Origin: Clostridiaceae bacterium
GTDB taxonomy: Bacteria > Bacillota > Clostridia > Oscillospirales > Acutalibacteraceae
Length of the DNA: 64,000 nt
NCBI GenBank assembly: GCA_021769555.1
Contig: JAETSR010000006.1
Span: 124,001-188,000 of the forward strand
Direction: 5' to 3'
Positions within the stretch are counted from its first letter, which is position 1. Each line of letters starts with the position of its first letter. Shown here one piece after another: positions 1-9,532 of the stretch. Position numbers and translations under genes: made by a program. The notes below the pieces were generated by a model. It was not told where the DNA came from and ran no database searches. It saw only the letters and a program-made list of their open reading frames with translations.

Positions 1-453
1 GCTGACGCTGTAGACCCTCTCCCCCTCCATGGCCGAGGCAACCAGGCCTCCCGAGAGGGCGGGGCTGGTGTTGTCCGGGTGGCCCTCTATCTTGGCCGCG
101 AGGTTTATAAGGTCCGTGTGGGACAATGGGTTGCCCATAAACCTGTTGGCCGCCAGAATGCCAGCGACTATGCAGGCAGAGCTGCTCCCAAGCCCTCTTG
201 CCATGGGTATGTTGTTCTCCTGGATTATCTTGAGCCCCGGCAGCTTCTTGCCGCAGATATCATACAGGTGGCTGGCCGCCCAGAAGATTAGGTTGCTCTC
301 GTCTTTCGGCACCTCCAAGCCGTCTGTGCAGCTTATGTCAAGGCCGTCGTATTCCTCCACCCACACCCTGTTCTTCATAGTGAGGGCTATCCCCAGCGAG
401 TCGAAGCCGGAGCCGAGGTTGGCGCTGGTGGCCGGTACATCAATCCGTATCAT
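1..453 (-). CDS. thrB: Homoserine kinase, N-terminal 151 codons (runs off the window)
   Basis: GHMP-family kinase that phosphorylates homoserine in threonine synthesis. The visible part begins MIRIDVPATSANLGSGFDSL, the family's N-terminal substrate strand. It carries the GHMP ATP loop PMARGLGSSSA and the downstream GHPDN element. The start lies 12 bases after the hom stop, behind an AAGGGGG ribosome site, so hom and thrB form one minus-strand operon. The 3' part is outside the window. Confidence 0.93.
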   Translation of the reverse strand, partial: MIRIDVPATSANLGSGFDSLGIALTMKNRVWVEEYDGLDISCTDGLEVPKDESNLIFWAASHLYDICGKKLPGLKIIQENNIPMARGLGSSSACIVAGILAANRFMGNPLSHTDLINLAAKIEGHPDNTSPALSGGLVASAMEGERVYSVS

Positions 454-465
454 CTGTGCGCCCCC

Positions 466-1713
466 TTAAAAATCAGATATCCTGACGCGGTTCAGGACCC
501 TTACGCCGGTTTCCTCAAGCCTTTTGACGCACTCCTCGAGCTGCGCCTCGGTTATGTTCTTCACGGCCGCTCCCGCCTCTCCGGGGGCCTCCTCACGGCG
601 GACTATCCTCGCCGCCCCGGGCAGGAGCTCCGCTGCCTTTGCAAAGGCCTCGTCCGACGAGCCAGGGCCCTGGACGCGGAGGAAACAGTCCCCGGTGATA
701 TTCTCGAAGGGCTCGATATAGTCGGGCTTCGCGTCCTCCCAGAAGAGGTACTTCCTGGCCTTCATATGCTTTACGCAGTCGATAACATCCGCTACAACGG
801 CGCTGGCCGTAGGCAGCTTGCCCGCGCCCTTGCCGTAAAACACCACGTCCCCGGTGGCGTCGCCCCTGACTAAAATGCCGTTGAACACGTCGTCAACATT
901 TGCAAGCTGGCTCTCCCGGCTGATGAACATGGGGGCTACCATGATGGCTATGCGTCCGTTTTGTAGCATGCTCACCTGGCCTATGAGCTTTATCACCCCG
1001 CCCCAGGCGTCGGCGTAGGCCACGTCCTCAAGGGTTATTTTGGTTATGCCCTCGGTGTGCACGTCCTCGGGGTACACATGGGTGCCGAAGGCCAGGCTTG
1101 CGAGAATACATATCTTCCGGCAGGCGTCCGCGCCCTCCACGTCGGCGGAGGGGTCCCGCTCGGCATAGCCCAGCTCCTGGGCGAGCTTCAGGGCCTCCTC
1201 AAAGCCCATATGCTCCCTTATCATCTTTGTGAGGATAAAGTTTGTGGTGCCGTTCAGAATACCCGCTATTTCGCTGACCTCATTTGCCGCAAGGCACTGG
1301 CTGATTGGCCTGATAATGGGTATGCCCCCGCCCACGCTGGCCTCAAAGAGGAAATTGAGGTTATTCCTCTGGGCCAGGGCCAAAAGCTCCGCGCCCTTTG
1401 CCGCTACCAGCTCCTTGTTGGAGGTCACCACGGACTTGCCGTTCTCAAGGCACCGGCGCACAAAGGTATACGCCGGCTCGAGGCCGCCCATGCACTCCAC
1501 AACTATAGTGACCTCAGGGTCATTTAATATCACGTCAAAGTCTTTGGTAAACTTGCCGGCATACGGAAGCTCCGGGAACTCCCGCAAGTCCAGGATATGC
1601 CGTACCTTTATCTCCTCCTTGGCCCGGCGTGTTATGCTGTCCGTATGGGTCAAAAGCACCTCCAGCACGCCTGAGCCTACGACTCCGTGGCCCAATACTG
1701 CAATATCTGCCAT
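466..1713 (-). CDS. hom: Homoserine dehydrogenase
   Basis: NAD(P)-dependent reduction of aspartate semialdehyde to homoserine, the branch point to threonine and methionine. The 415 residues show an N-terminal Rossmann loop (GHGVVGSGV, residues 8-16), the catalytic-domain motif ILNGTTNFILT and the family signature GYAERDPSADVEGADACRK. A C-terminal ACT-like region of about 80 residues is the usual threonine feedback site. Length is near the family norm of about 430. It is followed closely by thrB on the same strand. Confidence 0.96.
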   Translation of the reverse strand: MADIAVLGHGVVGSGVLEVLLTHTDSITRRAKEEIKVRHILDLREFPELPYAGKFTKDFDVILNDPEVTIVVECMGGLEPAYTFVRRCLENGKSVVTSNKELVAAKGAELLALAQRNNLNFLFEASVGGGIPIIRPISQCLAANEVSEIAGILNGTTNFILTKMIREHMGFEEALKLAQELGYAERDPSADVEGADACRKICILASLAFGTHVYPEDVHTEGITKITLEDVAYADAWGGVIKLIGQVSMLQNGRIAIMVAPMFISRESQLANVDDVFNGILVRGDATGDVVFYGKGAGKLPTASAVVADVIDCVKHMKARKYLFWEDAKPDYIEPFENITGDCFLRVQGPGSSDEAFAKAAELLPGAARIVRREEAPGEAGAAVKNITEAQLEECVKRLEETGVRVLNRVRISDF

Positions 1714-1753
1714 TTTATCACTCCCTGAAAATATTCTGTGCTAAATTTTTTCC

Positions 1754-4261
1754 TCACTGCCCCGGCACATCCGGCGTGTGGTCCTCCGGAGGCTCGTCCG
1801 TGGGCTCCTGGGTGGGTTCGTCAGTGGGCTCCTGGGTGGGCTCCTGAGTTGGCTCGTCGGTAGGACCTGTTGTTGGCGTGGGCTCGTCGCTGGGCGTGGG
1901 GTTAAAGCTCGGCGGGGGCTCCGGGGTATCCGTGGGCCCGGCCGAGGGGTCCGCGCTCGGGTCGGCGCTGGGATTCACGCTGGGCGACACTGAGGGCTTT
2001 ACCGACGGGGCCGCAGAGGGCGAGGCCGAAGGTGAGGGCGATGGGCCGGTGATATGGTCCGAGCCGCCGTTGCAGGTGCCCGGGGCGTTGCCGGGCTCAT
2101 ACCAGCCGGTGGCCGTGTTGAAGCAGCTGGGCCCCGCCAGCTTGCCGCTGCTTCGGCAGAAGCCCGCGGAGTACACGTTGTCGCTTAAAATCCACTCCTT
2201 GCCGCTCCAGTCATAGTTCTCGTTCATATAGTTCATGACCGTCTTCCAGATTCTCATGGACATATTGCCGTCGCCCAGCTCCCTTGAATAGGTGTAGCCG
2301 TTCCAGACTCCCGCCACACAGAAGGGGGTGCCTCCAACGAAGTACAGGTCGTAGTCGTCGTCGGTGGTGCCGGTCTTGCCGAAAATCGTCATGGGCATAT
2401 CCGCAAGATAGCCGCCGGTGGAGTTGGCGTAATAGATGGGCTTTTGAAGGAGCTTGTTCATGATGGTGGCGCTCTCCTCCCGCATGACCCGCTCGCCGCT
2501 CTCCATGCTCTCCCTGTTGTCGAGGATAACGTTGCCGCTGTGGTCCTGCACATAATAATATGTGACAGGGCGGTGGTACACGCCGCCGTTGGCAAAAATC
2601 TGGTAGCCCGCCGTCATGTCAGCGACGGTAACGCCCCAGTACTGGGTGCCCAGGGCCATAGCTGAGCGGCTGTGGGCGTCCACGTCCGCTGTGAGGGTGG
2701 AGAAGTGCAGCTTCTCGGTGAGCCACTCATAGCAGGCCTCGGGGGTGAGGGTAGTGCAGAGCTGCGCGGCAGGGGCGTTCATGGACATCTCTATGGCCTG
2801 GTCCACGCACATATAGTCGGTGTATTTGCCGTTCCAGTTGGCCGGCCCCGCCGGGCCGCCCGGGCCGTTCCAGTCGGCCAGGGGCTGGTTCTTCAGAAGG
2901 GTGCCGTAGGTTATGGTGCCGGTTTCTATGCCTAGCGGGTACGGGCTCACGGTTTTCATGGATGAGCCGCATGGACGCATGGCCTGGGTGGCGTTGCTGT
3001 AGAGCAGGGCTCCGGTGCGCTCGTAGCGGCTGCCTATTGTCACAAGCACCCGGCCGGTATAGGGGTCCATGGCATAGAAGCCTGTGTCTATATCGTCGTC
3101 GGCGGGCAGCATGTCCAGATTCGTGAGGAACAGGCGCTCTATATCGTTCTGCAGCTTATAGTCCATGGCGCAGAAGATAGAGAGGCCGCCGTTATACATG
3201 ACCGTCTCGGCGTACTCCTCGGAGTAGCCGTATTTGTCCATCAGGTCGTCCTTCACCTGGTTAAAGCAGTCGTCGATGTACCAGTTCCACTTGCCAAGGT
3301 CCAGCTCGGTATCGTCCTCCTCCTCGTCGATGTCCGCGCCGACAAAGTCCATGCTCTCAAGCTCCTGTACCGCCTGGTTATACTCCGTGCGGGTAATGGG
3401 CTGCAGGTGCTCGGTGTCCATCTCCCCGGACTCGGAGAGCTCCAGCATACGGTCGAGCACCAGCTCGGCCTTCTCCTTGCTCTCCTCGGGGAAGATAAGG
3501 GGATTATACTGGTAGGGGTTCTGGGTAATGCCCGCTATAAGGGCGCACTCGGCAAGAGAGCACTCGGTTATGCTCTTCTCAAAGTAGCACTGGGCGGCTG
3601 ACTCCACCCCCTGGCAGATTCCGCCGTAGTTTACTATATTAAGGTATGCTTCAAGTATCTGGGCCTTTGTGTACTTGTCCTTCTCCATGTTAAGGGCCGT
3701 GAATATCTCCGTGACCTTGCGCATAATGCTCATCTGGTTCTCGCCGGTGATATTCTTTATGAGCTGCTGTGTGAGGGTGGAGCCGCCGCGCCCGGGCTGG
3801 CCGGTCATCAGGTGCAGCACTGCTCCCGCGGTGCCCTTCCAGTCCACGCCATGGTGCTGGTAGAAGCGGTGGTCCTCAATACATATCTGGGCCGTCTGCA
3901 TTTGCGGTGGGATGTCCTCAAGGGGCATCCAGACGCGGTTCTCGTTCCGGTACAGGGGCAGGTACTCCGTGGGGTTCCCCGCCTCGTCCATCAGGTATAT
4001 CTCGCTGGAATAGTTCAGGTTGCCCGCGTTTATATCCGGGGGCTCGGCGTTGCGGAAGCTTAAAATGTAGGAGGCCACAGACCAGAATACCAGCAGCCCC
4101 GTGATGGCGGCCACCCAGAACACGGTCTTGAACACCTTCCAGACCATGCCGCCCATTGTCGCCACAGTGGCCCCGGCTGATTTTGTGAACTCCCCCTCCG
4201 TGTGCTGGCTGGGCACGCGCATGGAGGTAGTGGTGTACTTGTTGATGTCTTCCTTTCTCAT
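1754..4261 (-). CDS. Class A penicillin-binding protein (transglycosylase/transpeptidase)
   Basis: Bifunctional peptidoglycan synthase of 835 residues, PBP1A/PonA type. A cytoplasmic N-terminus precedes one membrane segment at about residues 41-68. The glycosyltransferase domain has IEDHRFYQHHG (catalytic Glu129) and GRGGSTLTQQLIKN (159-170). The transpeptidase has the active serine in SSMK (Ser433, Lys436), an SMN motif and FGKTGT. The last ~100 residues are a Pro/Ser/Thr/Asp/Glu low-complexity tail built of short repeats (PSxxPS, DEPTQEPT), probably extracellular and disordered. It lies 41 bases upstream of hom on the same strand, but metabolic linkage is unlikely. Confidence 0.95.
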   Translation of the reverse strand: MRKEDINKYTTTSMRVPSQHTEGEFTKSAGATVATMGGMVWKVFKTVFWVAAITGLLVFWSVASYILSFRNAEPPDINAGNLNYSSEIYLMDEAGNPTEYLPLYRNENRVWMPLEDIPPQMQTAQICIEDHRFYQHHGVDWKGTAGAVLHLMTGQPGRGGSTLTQQLIKNITGENQMSIMRKVTEIFTALNMEKDKYTKAQILEAYLNIVNYGGICQGVESAAQCYFEKSITECSLAECALIAGITQNPYQYNPLIFPEESKEKAELVLDRMLELSESGEMDTEHLQPITRTEYNQAVQELESMDFVGADIDEEEDDTELDLGKWNWYIDDCFNQVKDDLMDKYGYSEEYAETVMYNGGLSIFCAMDYKLQNDIERLFLTNLDMLPADDDIDTGFYAMDPYTGRVLVTIGSRYERTGALLYSNATQAMRPCGSSMKTVSPYPLGIETGTITYGTLLKNQPLADWNGPGGPAGPANWNGKYTDYMCVDQAIEMSMNAPAAQLCTTLTPEACYEWLTEKLHFSTLTADVDAHSRSAMALGTQYWGVTVADMTAGYQIFANGGVYHRPVTYYYVQDHSGNVILDNRESMESGERVMREESATIMNKLLQKPIYYANSTGGYLADMPMTIFGKTGTTDDDYDLYFVGGTPFCVAGVWNGYTYSRELGDGNMSMRIWKTVMNYMNENYDWSGKEWILSDNVYSAGFCRSSGKLAGPSCFNTATGWYEPGNAPGTCNGGSDHITGPSPSPSASPSAAPSVKPSVSPSVNPSADPSADPSAGPTDTPEPPPSFNPTPSDEPTPTTGPTDEPTQEPTQEPTDEPTQEPTDEPPEDHTPDVPGQ
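1780..2040. repeat. Degenerate short tandem repeats encoding the PBP tail
   Basis: Imperfect repeats of GGGCTCCTGGGTGGG and GGCTCGTC type give the DEPTQEPT and PSADPSA runs of the PBP C-terminus. Such tracts change length easily by slippage. Confidence 0.7.
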
Positions 4262-4402
4262 AGGCAGTCCCTCCGAATCTCAGATAATAAAAGTAAAAAT
4301 ATGTTAATATTTTGATAGCTTGTCCAAATACTGGCATAAAATGCAGGGCTATGTGGCAGAATAGGCGTATATCAAGCTAATTACAGAAGGAAGGCGACGG
4401 AT

Positions 4403-4804
4403 ATGACCCATAAAAGCTATAAGACCCTCACTATCATGCTGCTGATAATCACGGTTATCGCCCTGCTGCTGGCCGCCGTCATGCTCACCCTGGGGCGGAG
4501 CTCCGCGGAGGCCTCCGGGAGGCCTGAAAGTCCCCCAGAAAAAACTGTTACGTCTTATTATACCCCAAAGCCCTCTCCAAGTCAAGAAAACAGCGAAATC
4601 GAAGAAAATACTGCTGCCGAAGGCTTTCTTGTCACTATTTACCGCGGAGGCATAGGCGTGTTTCAGCCGGGCAAGGCTGTGCCTGTGCTCACAAAGCACA
4701 CGGAGGTGTACCTGCTGCCTGAGGAGGACATAGAGCTGCTCAGAAAGGGCATATACGCCAGGGACCTGTCTCATGCGAAGGAGATACTTGAGGACTTTGA
4801 CTGA
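4403..4804 (+). CDS. Small membrane protein with BofC-like C-terminal domain
   Basis: 133 residues: a short basic N-terminus, one hydrophobic segment (about residues 10-30), a Ser/Pro-rich linker, then a C-terminal domain (GGIGVFQPG, TEVYLLPEEDIELLRKGI, ending in a LEDFD-like acidic motif). This domain resembles the bypass-of-forespore C (BofC) C-terminal fold found in many clostridial proteins. The start follows AGAAGGAAGG. It is divergent from the PBP gene. A spore or envelope role is inferred only from the domain resemblance. Confidence 0.6.
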   Translation: MTHKSYKTLTIMLLIITVIALLLAAVMLTLGRSSAEASGRPESPPEKTVTSYYTPKPSPSQENSEIEENTAAEGFLVTIYRGGIGVFQPGKAVPVLTKHTEVYLLPEEDIELLRKGIYARDLSHAKEILEDFD

Positions 4805-4817
4805 GAGCCGGATAATA

Positions 4818-4865
4818 AGGAAAGAACGCCCTGCCGGACATGCCGGCGGGGCGTTCTTCCTTGCC
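4818..4865. terminator. Bidirectional hairpin terminator between convergent genes
   Basis: A long near-perfect inverted repeat (AAGGAAAGAACGCC with GGCGTTCTTCCTT, inner GCCGG/CCGGC) lies between the + strand BofC-like gene and the - strand SASP gene. Terminal A and T runs sit in the stem, so it can act on both strands. Confidence 0.8.
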
Positions 4866-4876
4866 TGGGGCTTTGA

Positions 4877-5068
4877 TTACTTCATGCCCTTCTCGTAGCT
4901 CTCAATCATCTTCTTGACCATCTGGCCGCCCACGGAACCGGCCTGGCGGGCGGTGATGTCGCCGTTATAGCCCTTGTTCAGGTTCACGCCGACCTCAGAG
5001 GCGGCCTGCATCTTAAACTGCTCCATAGCTTCCTTGGCCTCGGGGACCATTACAGAATTGCTCTTCAT
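4877..5068 (-). CDS. Alpha/beta-type small acid-soluble spore protein
   Basis: 63-residue DNA-binding spore protein that coats and protects forespore DNA. It has the family hallmarks EVGVNLNKGYNGD, with the usual germination-protease site region ASEVGV, and TARQAGSVGGQMVKKMI. The ATG at 5068 is chosen because AAGGAG lies 9 bases upstream; a TTG six codons earlier overlaps that site. It indicates that the host forms endospores. Expression in the forespore under sigma G is usual for the family and not visible here. Confidence 0.93.
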   Translation of the reverse strand: MKSNSVMVPEAKEAMEQFKMQAASEVGVNLNKGYNGDITARQAGSVGGQMVKKMIESYEKGMK

Positions 5069-5189
5069 AGTTCTCGTCTCCTTCAAAAGTGTTTTTTCGC
5101 GTTTGCATTAGCTATTGTGGCACAGCCTCACGCTTTTATTATTGTCAATTTTTGCAAGCCGCCGCAAGCCGTTCACGCGGGGAGAGGGC

Positions 5190-6140
5190 TCACTCAAGCC
5201 TCTCCCTCACCTTATCCTCGAAGTACTCGTTGAGCCCGGCCTTAGGCAGCAGCTCCCGCACCCGCGCCTTTGCCCTGTCCAGACTTTCGCCCTCATAAGC
5301 CTTCATCACAAGCAAAAGAAAATCCATCTCATCCCTTTCGCTGCAAGCCTCAAGCACCGGCGGCAGATACCGCTCTATGAACTCCCGCCCGCCAAGCTTC
5401 GCCGCGGCGTTCATGACCTCCTGCCAGCTTGACAGGTTCTCCTCTCTGGGCGGGAACAGAAGCTTTTCCGCCCGGCTCCCTCCCACTGCGTCTAAAATGG
5501 CTTCATACTCCTGCCGGCTGCCCAGCATGGCAAGATACCGCAGGAGGGAGATACTGTCCGGGCGCTCCTCGTAGTCCTCCCGGCGCTCAGCCAAGGCTTC
5601 CCGGCCCCTGCCGGTATTGTCGCAGAGCTGGTCCCGCTGAAGCCTCATGGGTAGATACCATGGGTTCTCCGGGTCGTGCTCCGTCTTCTTCACAAATTCG
5701 TCGGCTATGGAAAAAGCCCTCTGGAAGGCCTCCCTGCCCTGCTGTATCCACATATGCATTTTTTCGGCTTCAAGCTGCTCCAAATCGCGTTTGAGCTCCG
5801 CGGAATCTTCCCCGGCGTTTTTCATAACCGCCTCTATTGTCAGCAGCTGGGAGTCGATATAGTCCATTGCTTCCTTAAATGAGCTGTCGTCCCGAAGGAC
5901 AGAATATTTGCACACCAGGTCCGCGGTGCGTTCCAGGGAGGTCAGGCCGAACAGCTCGTCTATGCTCACGCCGAAAAACGCCGCTATCTTCGGCAGCAGG
6001 CTTATCTCCGGCGCCCCGCTGCCCACCTCCCACCGGGACACTGTCTGTGGCGCCAGGTACAGGTACTCAGCCAGCTCCGTCTGGGTGACGTTTTTCTCTT
6101 TCCTCAATATTGCGATTTTTTCTCCGATAGTCAGCTTCAT
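5190..6140 (-). CDS. XRE-family transcriptional regulator with long C-terminal helical region
   Basis: 316 residues. Residues 1-65 form a Cro/cI helix-turn-helix (TQTELAEYLYLAPQTVSRWE, then FGVSIDELFGL). The rest is charged and helical, with TPR-like character, and probably senses a partner. The ATG at 6140 follows AAAGGGG; upstream in-frame codons lack a ribosome site. The gene is divergent from the sigma-factor gene, with about 230 bp of shared upstream DNA. Its target is unknown. Confidence 0.8.
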   Translation of the reverse strand: MKLTIGEKIAILRKEKNVTQTELAEYLYLAPQTVSRWEVGSGAPEISLLPKIAAFFGVSIDELFGLTSLERTADLVCKYSVLRDDSSFKEAMDYIDSQLLTIEAVMKNAGEDSAELKRDLEQLEAEKMHMWIQQGREAFQRAFSIADEFVKKTEHDPENPWYLPMRLQRDQLCDNTGRGREALAERREDYEERPDSISLLRYLAMLGSRQEYEAILDAVGGSRAEKLLFPPREENLSSWQEVMNAAAKLGGREFIERYLPPVLEACSERDEMDFLLLVMKAYEGESLDRAKARVRELLPKAGLNEYFEDKVRERLE

Positions 6141-6368
6141 AATACACTGCCCCTTTAATAAAATTTCATACCCGCAGGTCTGCTTAAAGTATAGCATGTG
6201 AACGCGCAAACGTCCAGAAAGGCCTCCTTGCATAAATTTCAAGGCTCCGTTGATTTGCTTTATTACAAAAAATTTGATAAAATTATCTCATATTATGAAA
6301 TATCCCCGGGCAAACGGCGAGTTAATATACAGAGGGCCCTCAAAAACTCTTGTAAAAGGAGGATGAAA

Positions 6369-6953
6369 ATGGACGACAATAAAATCGTCGAGCTTTTCTG
6401 GCAGCGGGACGAGGCTGCCATTGCCGAGACGGAGTGCAGATACGGCAGCTTCTGCCTGAACGTGGCAATGAGCCTGCTCTCGGACGGCGAGGACGCCCGG
6501 GAGTGCGTGAATGAAGCGCTGTATCAGGCATGGAACCGCATACCTCCCCAGCGGCCGGAGAAGCTCAGGCCCTGGCTGGGCCGGGTGGTGCGGAACATTG
6601 CCGTGAGCCTCTGGCGCAAAAACCACCGGCAGAAGCGGTATAACGGCCTTGAGCAGGCGCTCCACGAGCTCGAGGACTGTGTCCCGGCAGCTACGGACCT
6701 TCAGCAGGATGTGGAGGGCGCGGAGCTGGGCGAGGCCATCAGCCGGTGGCTGGCGGCCCTCCCAAAGGAGGACCGGGTGCTGTTTGTGCGGCGGTACTGG
6801 TATGATATCCCGCTGTATGAGCTGGCCGGAGAGCTGGGAGTACCGCCAAAGAAGCTTGCCCAGAGGATGTACAGATTAAGACAGAATCTCAAGTCATTTC
6901 TTGAAAAGGAGGACAGCCCATATGAAAGCTGCGGACACCTGCGCTCTGTTTGA
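6369..6953 (+). CDS. ECF-type RNA polymerase sigma factor
   Basis: 194 residues with a sigma-70 region 2 (residues ~20-85; AMSLLSDGEDARECVNEALYQAW, then LRPWLGRVVRNIAVSLWRK) and a region 4 helix-turn-helix (LPKEDRVLFVRRYWYDIPLYELA). The ATG at 6369 lies 6 bases after a perfect AGGAGG. The gene overlaps the following DUF4179 gene by 32 bases, the classic arrangement of an ECF sigma factor with its membrane anti-sigma partner. Confidence 0.88.
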   Translation: MDDNKIVELFWQRDEAAIAETECRYGSFCLNVAMSLLSDGEDARECVNEALYQAWNRIPPQRPEKLRPWLGRVVRNIAVSLWRKNHRQKRYNGLEQALHELEDCVPAATDLQQDVEGAELGEAISRWLAALPKEDRVLFVRRYWYDIPLYELAGELGVPPKKLAQRMYRLRQNLKSFLEKEDSPYESCGHLRSV

Positions 6954-7977
6954 GGGCATTGGCTATATCGACCCGGAATTTATTGAGGAGGCCTATGAGC
7001 CCCTGTGCGCAAGGCCCGCCCGGGTCATACGCATAAGCAGGCTGGGCGCGCTGGCGGCGTCCCTCCTGCTCGTGACCGTACTGCTATTTGGTACAAACGC
7101 CATGTTCCCCGCCTTCGCCGAGAGCCTGCCTGTTATCGGCGAGGCCTTCCGGCAGCTGAACTCCCTTGGGGCCAATGCCCCGGGATATGAGGGCGTTGTG
7201 CAGAGCGTTGAAAAAAGCGCCGTCAACGGACAGTACCGGCTCACGGCAACAGAGGCCTACTGCGACGGCGAGTACATCTTCCTGGCCTTACGGCTTGACC
7301 CCCTGGACAGCAGGCTGCTTCAAATGCAGAGTCTTGAGACTGTTGAGCGGGACGAGGCTCCGGGCTGGACGGTGGCTGTAAACGGAGAACTGAGCGGGCA
7401 TGTCTACCAGGTGCCGGTGTTCACCCGCAGGGGGGCCTATTTTGAGTGCGCGCCTATGAGGATACGCCTCCTGGAGCCCATAGATGAGGGCGCGGCGGAG
7501 GTGACCGCGGCCATTGGCTGCCTCTCCGGGCGCACTCAGGAGGCCATAGATTGCGGCGAGCCGGGGCAGATAGTGTCCATCGAGCCCCTGACCCTCAGCT
7601 TTGAGCTGCCGGTGAGCAGCCAGCACAATATCTCTCAGGAGGTAGAGGGCGTGTCCGCGGGGAAGGTGTCCCTCACGGGCTGGACCAGCTCCCCCAGCAG
7701 GTTCACAGTCACCCTCAGCTACCCCTATGAGAGGCCGGAGGGCCTGGACGCCGCCGCTGTTACCGGCGAGGGCTTGGATTTGGGCCGGGACATCCGCGAG
7801 GACGGCGACTTCGGCGACGGCAGGTATGGGCCCGGGGACACGGCTGTGCAGAAGTGTACCTTCACCGGCGTGCCCGAGGGGACCGGGAGCGTTGAGGTCA
7901 CGGTTTTTGATGGAGACAGTGAGATTGGGCGGTTCAAAATTGATTTGGAGGCAGGCAAGGCTAGTGTTGTAGAATGA
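6922..7977 (+). CDS. DUF4179-type membrane protein, probable anti-sigma partner
   Basis: 351 residues. A cytoplasmic N-terminus of about 45 residues is followed by one membrane segment (LGALAASLLLVTVLLFG) and a short FPAFAESLPVIGEAF stretch typical of DUF4179 proteins. A large extracytoplasmic beta-rich domain follows. The ATG at 6922 has AAGGAGG upstream and lies inside the sigma gene, implying translational coupling. The anti-sigma role is inferred from position and topology; no anti-sigma motif was recognised with certainty. Confidence 0.75.
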   Translation: MKAADTCALFEGIGYIDPEFIEEAYEPLCARPARVIRISRLGALAASLLLVTVLLFGTNAMFPAFAESLPVIGEAFRQLNSLGANAPGYEGVVQSVEKSAVNGQYRLTATEAYCDGEYIFLALRLDPLDSRLLQMQSLETVERDEAPGWTVAVNGELSGHVYQVPVFTRRGAYFECAPMRIRLLEPIDEGAAEVTAAIGCLSGRTQEAIDCGEPGQIVSIEPLTLSFELPVSSQHNISQEVEGVSAGKVSLTGWTSSPSRFTVTLSYPYERPEGLDAAAVTGEGLDLGRDIREDGDFGDGRYGPGDTAVQKCTFTGVPEGTGSVEVTVFDGDSEIGRFKIDLEAGKASVVE

Positions 7978-7992
7978 GAATATGAGCACAAA

Positions 7993-8066
7993 GGAAGCGC
8001 TCCCGCAATGGGGGCGCTTCCCGGTTTACGGCATATCAAAGGGCCGGCAGGTTTCCCCGCCGGCCC
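7993..8066. terminator. Two adjacent hairpins between convergent genes
   Basis: GGAAGCGC...GCGCTTCC (7993-8021) and GGGCCGGC...GCCGGCCC (8041-8066) separate the convergent DUF4179 and ABC-ATPase genes. Neither has a strong T run, so terminator function is likely but not certain. Confidence 0.55.
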
Positions 8067-8080
8067 GACATATGGCAGAT

Positions 8081-9193
8081 TTAGTTCAGGATAGTGACCT
8101 CGGTCTCCTTGTCGAAGACGTGCATCTTGTTCAGGTCGAAGGCAATCTTACACTTGTCGCCGGGCTTTGCGGTGGAGGTGGGCTCCACGCGGGCGGTGAC
8201 AGCGTTGCCCTCGCAGTTCAGGTACAGGTAGGTCTCGGCGCCCATAAGCTCGGTAACCTCAACCTCGCATGTAGTGTGCGCGCCGCCAACCTTCTCGATG
8301 AAGTCGGGCTCGTCATGCACATCCTCGGGACGAATGCCGAAGACGACTTCCTTGCCGACATAATTGCCGATATCGGTGCCCTCGGCCTTCTTCGCGGGGA
8401 TGGTTATGGTGCAGGCCCCGAAGGTGAGGGTGTAGTCGCTGCCGGACTTCGCAACCTTGGCGTCGATGAAGTTCATCTGGGGAGAGCCCATGAAGCCGGC
8501 CACGAACTCGTTTACAGGGTACTCATACAGGTTCTGAGGCGTGTCCACCTGCTGGATGAAGCCGTCCTTCATAACAACAATGCGGTCGCCCATGGTCATA
8601 GCCTCGGTCTGGTCGTGGGTAACGTAGATGAAGGTGGTGCCCAGCTTGATGTGGAGCTTGGAAATCTCGGTCCTCATCTGAGCGCGGAGCTTGGCGTCCA
8701 GGTTGGAGAGCGGCTCGTCGAGCAGGAAGACCTTGGGGTCACGGACGATGGCGCGGCCCAGGGCCACGCGCTGGCGCTGGCCGCCGGACAGAGCCTTGGG
8801 CTTGCGGTCCAGCAGGTGGGCGATGTCCAGAATGCGGGCAGCCTCCTCAACGCGGCGCTTTATCTCATCCTTGGGGGTCTTGCGGAGCTTCAGGCCGAAA
8901 GCCATGTTGTCATACACGGTCATGTGGGGATACAGAGCGTAGTTCTGGAACACCATGGCGATGTCGCGGTCCTTGGGGGCGATATCGTTACTGAGGGTAT
9001 CGCCGATGTACAGCTCGCCCTTGCTTATCTCCTCAAGGCCGGCAATCATGCGCAGGGTGGTGGACTTGCCGCAGCCGGAGGGGCCGACCAGGATGATAAA
9101 CTCCTTGTCTTCAATCTCCAGGTTGAAGTCCGTAACAGCCGTTACGCCGCCGGAATAGATCTTATAGATATTTCTCAAACTCAAGCTTGCCAT
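8081..9193 (-). CDS. Carbohydrate ABC transporter ATP-binding protein, UgpC/MsmK type
   Basis: 370-residue shared ATPase of CUT1 sugar importers. It has Walker [10 protein letters not shown], the Q-loop region [20 protein letters not shown], signature [14 protein letters not shown], Walker [14 protein letters not shown] and the H-loop [10 protein letters not shown]. The C-terminal third is the TOBE/OB regulatory domain. The ATG at 9193 follows AGGAGG by 7 bases. It stands alone without permeases, as MsmK/UgpC-type ATPases serving several importers often do. Confidence 0.93.
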   Translation of the reverse strand: MASLSLRNIYKIYSGGVTAVTDFNLEIEDKEFIILVGPSGCGKSTTLRMIAGLEEISKGELYIGDTLSNDIAPKDRDIAMVFQNYALYPHMTVYDNMAFGLKLRKTPKDEIKRRVEEAARILDIAHLLDRKPKALSGGQRQRVALGRAIVRDPKVFLLDEPLSNLDAKLRAQMRTEISKLHIKLGTTFIYVTHDQTEAMTMGDRIVVMKDGFIQQVDTPQNLYEYPVNEFVAGFMGSPQMNFIDAKVAKSGSDYTLTFGACTITIPAKKAEGTDIGNYVGKEVVFGIRPEDVHDEPDFIEKVGGAHTTCEVEVTELMGAETYLYLNCEGNAVTARVEPTSTAKPGDKCKIAFDLNKMHVFDKETEVTILN

Positions 9194-9209
9194 ATGTTTT
9201 CCTCCTGTC

Positions 9210-9245
9210 GGGCTCATTGAGCCCAATTGATTTATCTGTATTATA
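9210..9245 (-). promoter_or_regulatory. Candidate promoter -10 and leader hairpin of the ABC ATPase gene
   Basis: Read on the minus strand, TATAAT (9245-9240) is followed by the perfect palindrome GGGCTCATTGAGCCC (9210-9224), just upstream of the AGGAGG. The -35 match is weak. The hairpin could be an operator or a leader structure. The remaining gene-free stretch 9246-9431 is AT-rich and shows nothing else that was recognised. Confidence 0.4.
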
Positions 9246-9431
9246 TCAGAAAATAATCGATTTGAATAGTCGTGATATATCCAAAGATTTATCCCCAGCT
9301 TTAGACGCTTTTACCAAAAAACAATATTCCTAATTCAATTATGTGAAATTTGACGAATAAAAAACTTACATCATATCACTTGGGGTCAGGCGGTATTGAG
9401 CGCACTCTATATTGTGAAATTTTCTTTCAGG

Positions 9432-9473
9432 AAAAACCTGCGCGGTCGGATTCATTTCCGGCCGCGCAGGTTT
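9432..9473 (-). terminator. Intrinsic terminator of the DUF4830 gene
   Basis: On the minus strand AACCTGCGCGG pairs with CCGCGCAGGTT and is followed by a T run (GGTTTTTCC). It lies 60 bases past the DUF4830 stop. Confidence 0.8.
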
Positions 9474-9532
9474 ACAGTTACCGGCTTTTTCACATTTTCC
9501 ACATGGTTCTCCACAGCGGATGGTGGAAAACC

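Noticed and set aside
7982-9220. 412-codon + strand frame across the ABC ATPase gene
   Set aside because: It mirrors the well-identified minus-strand ATPase and has Leu/Val/Gly-rich shadow composition.
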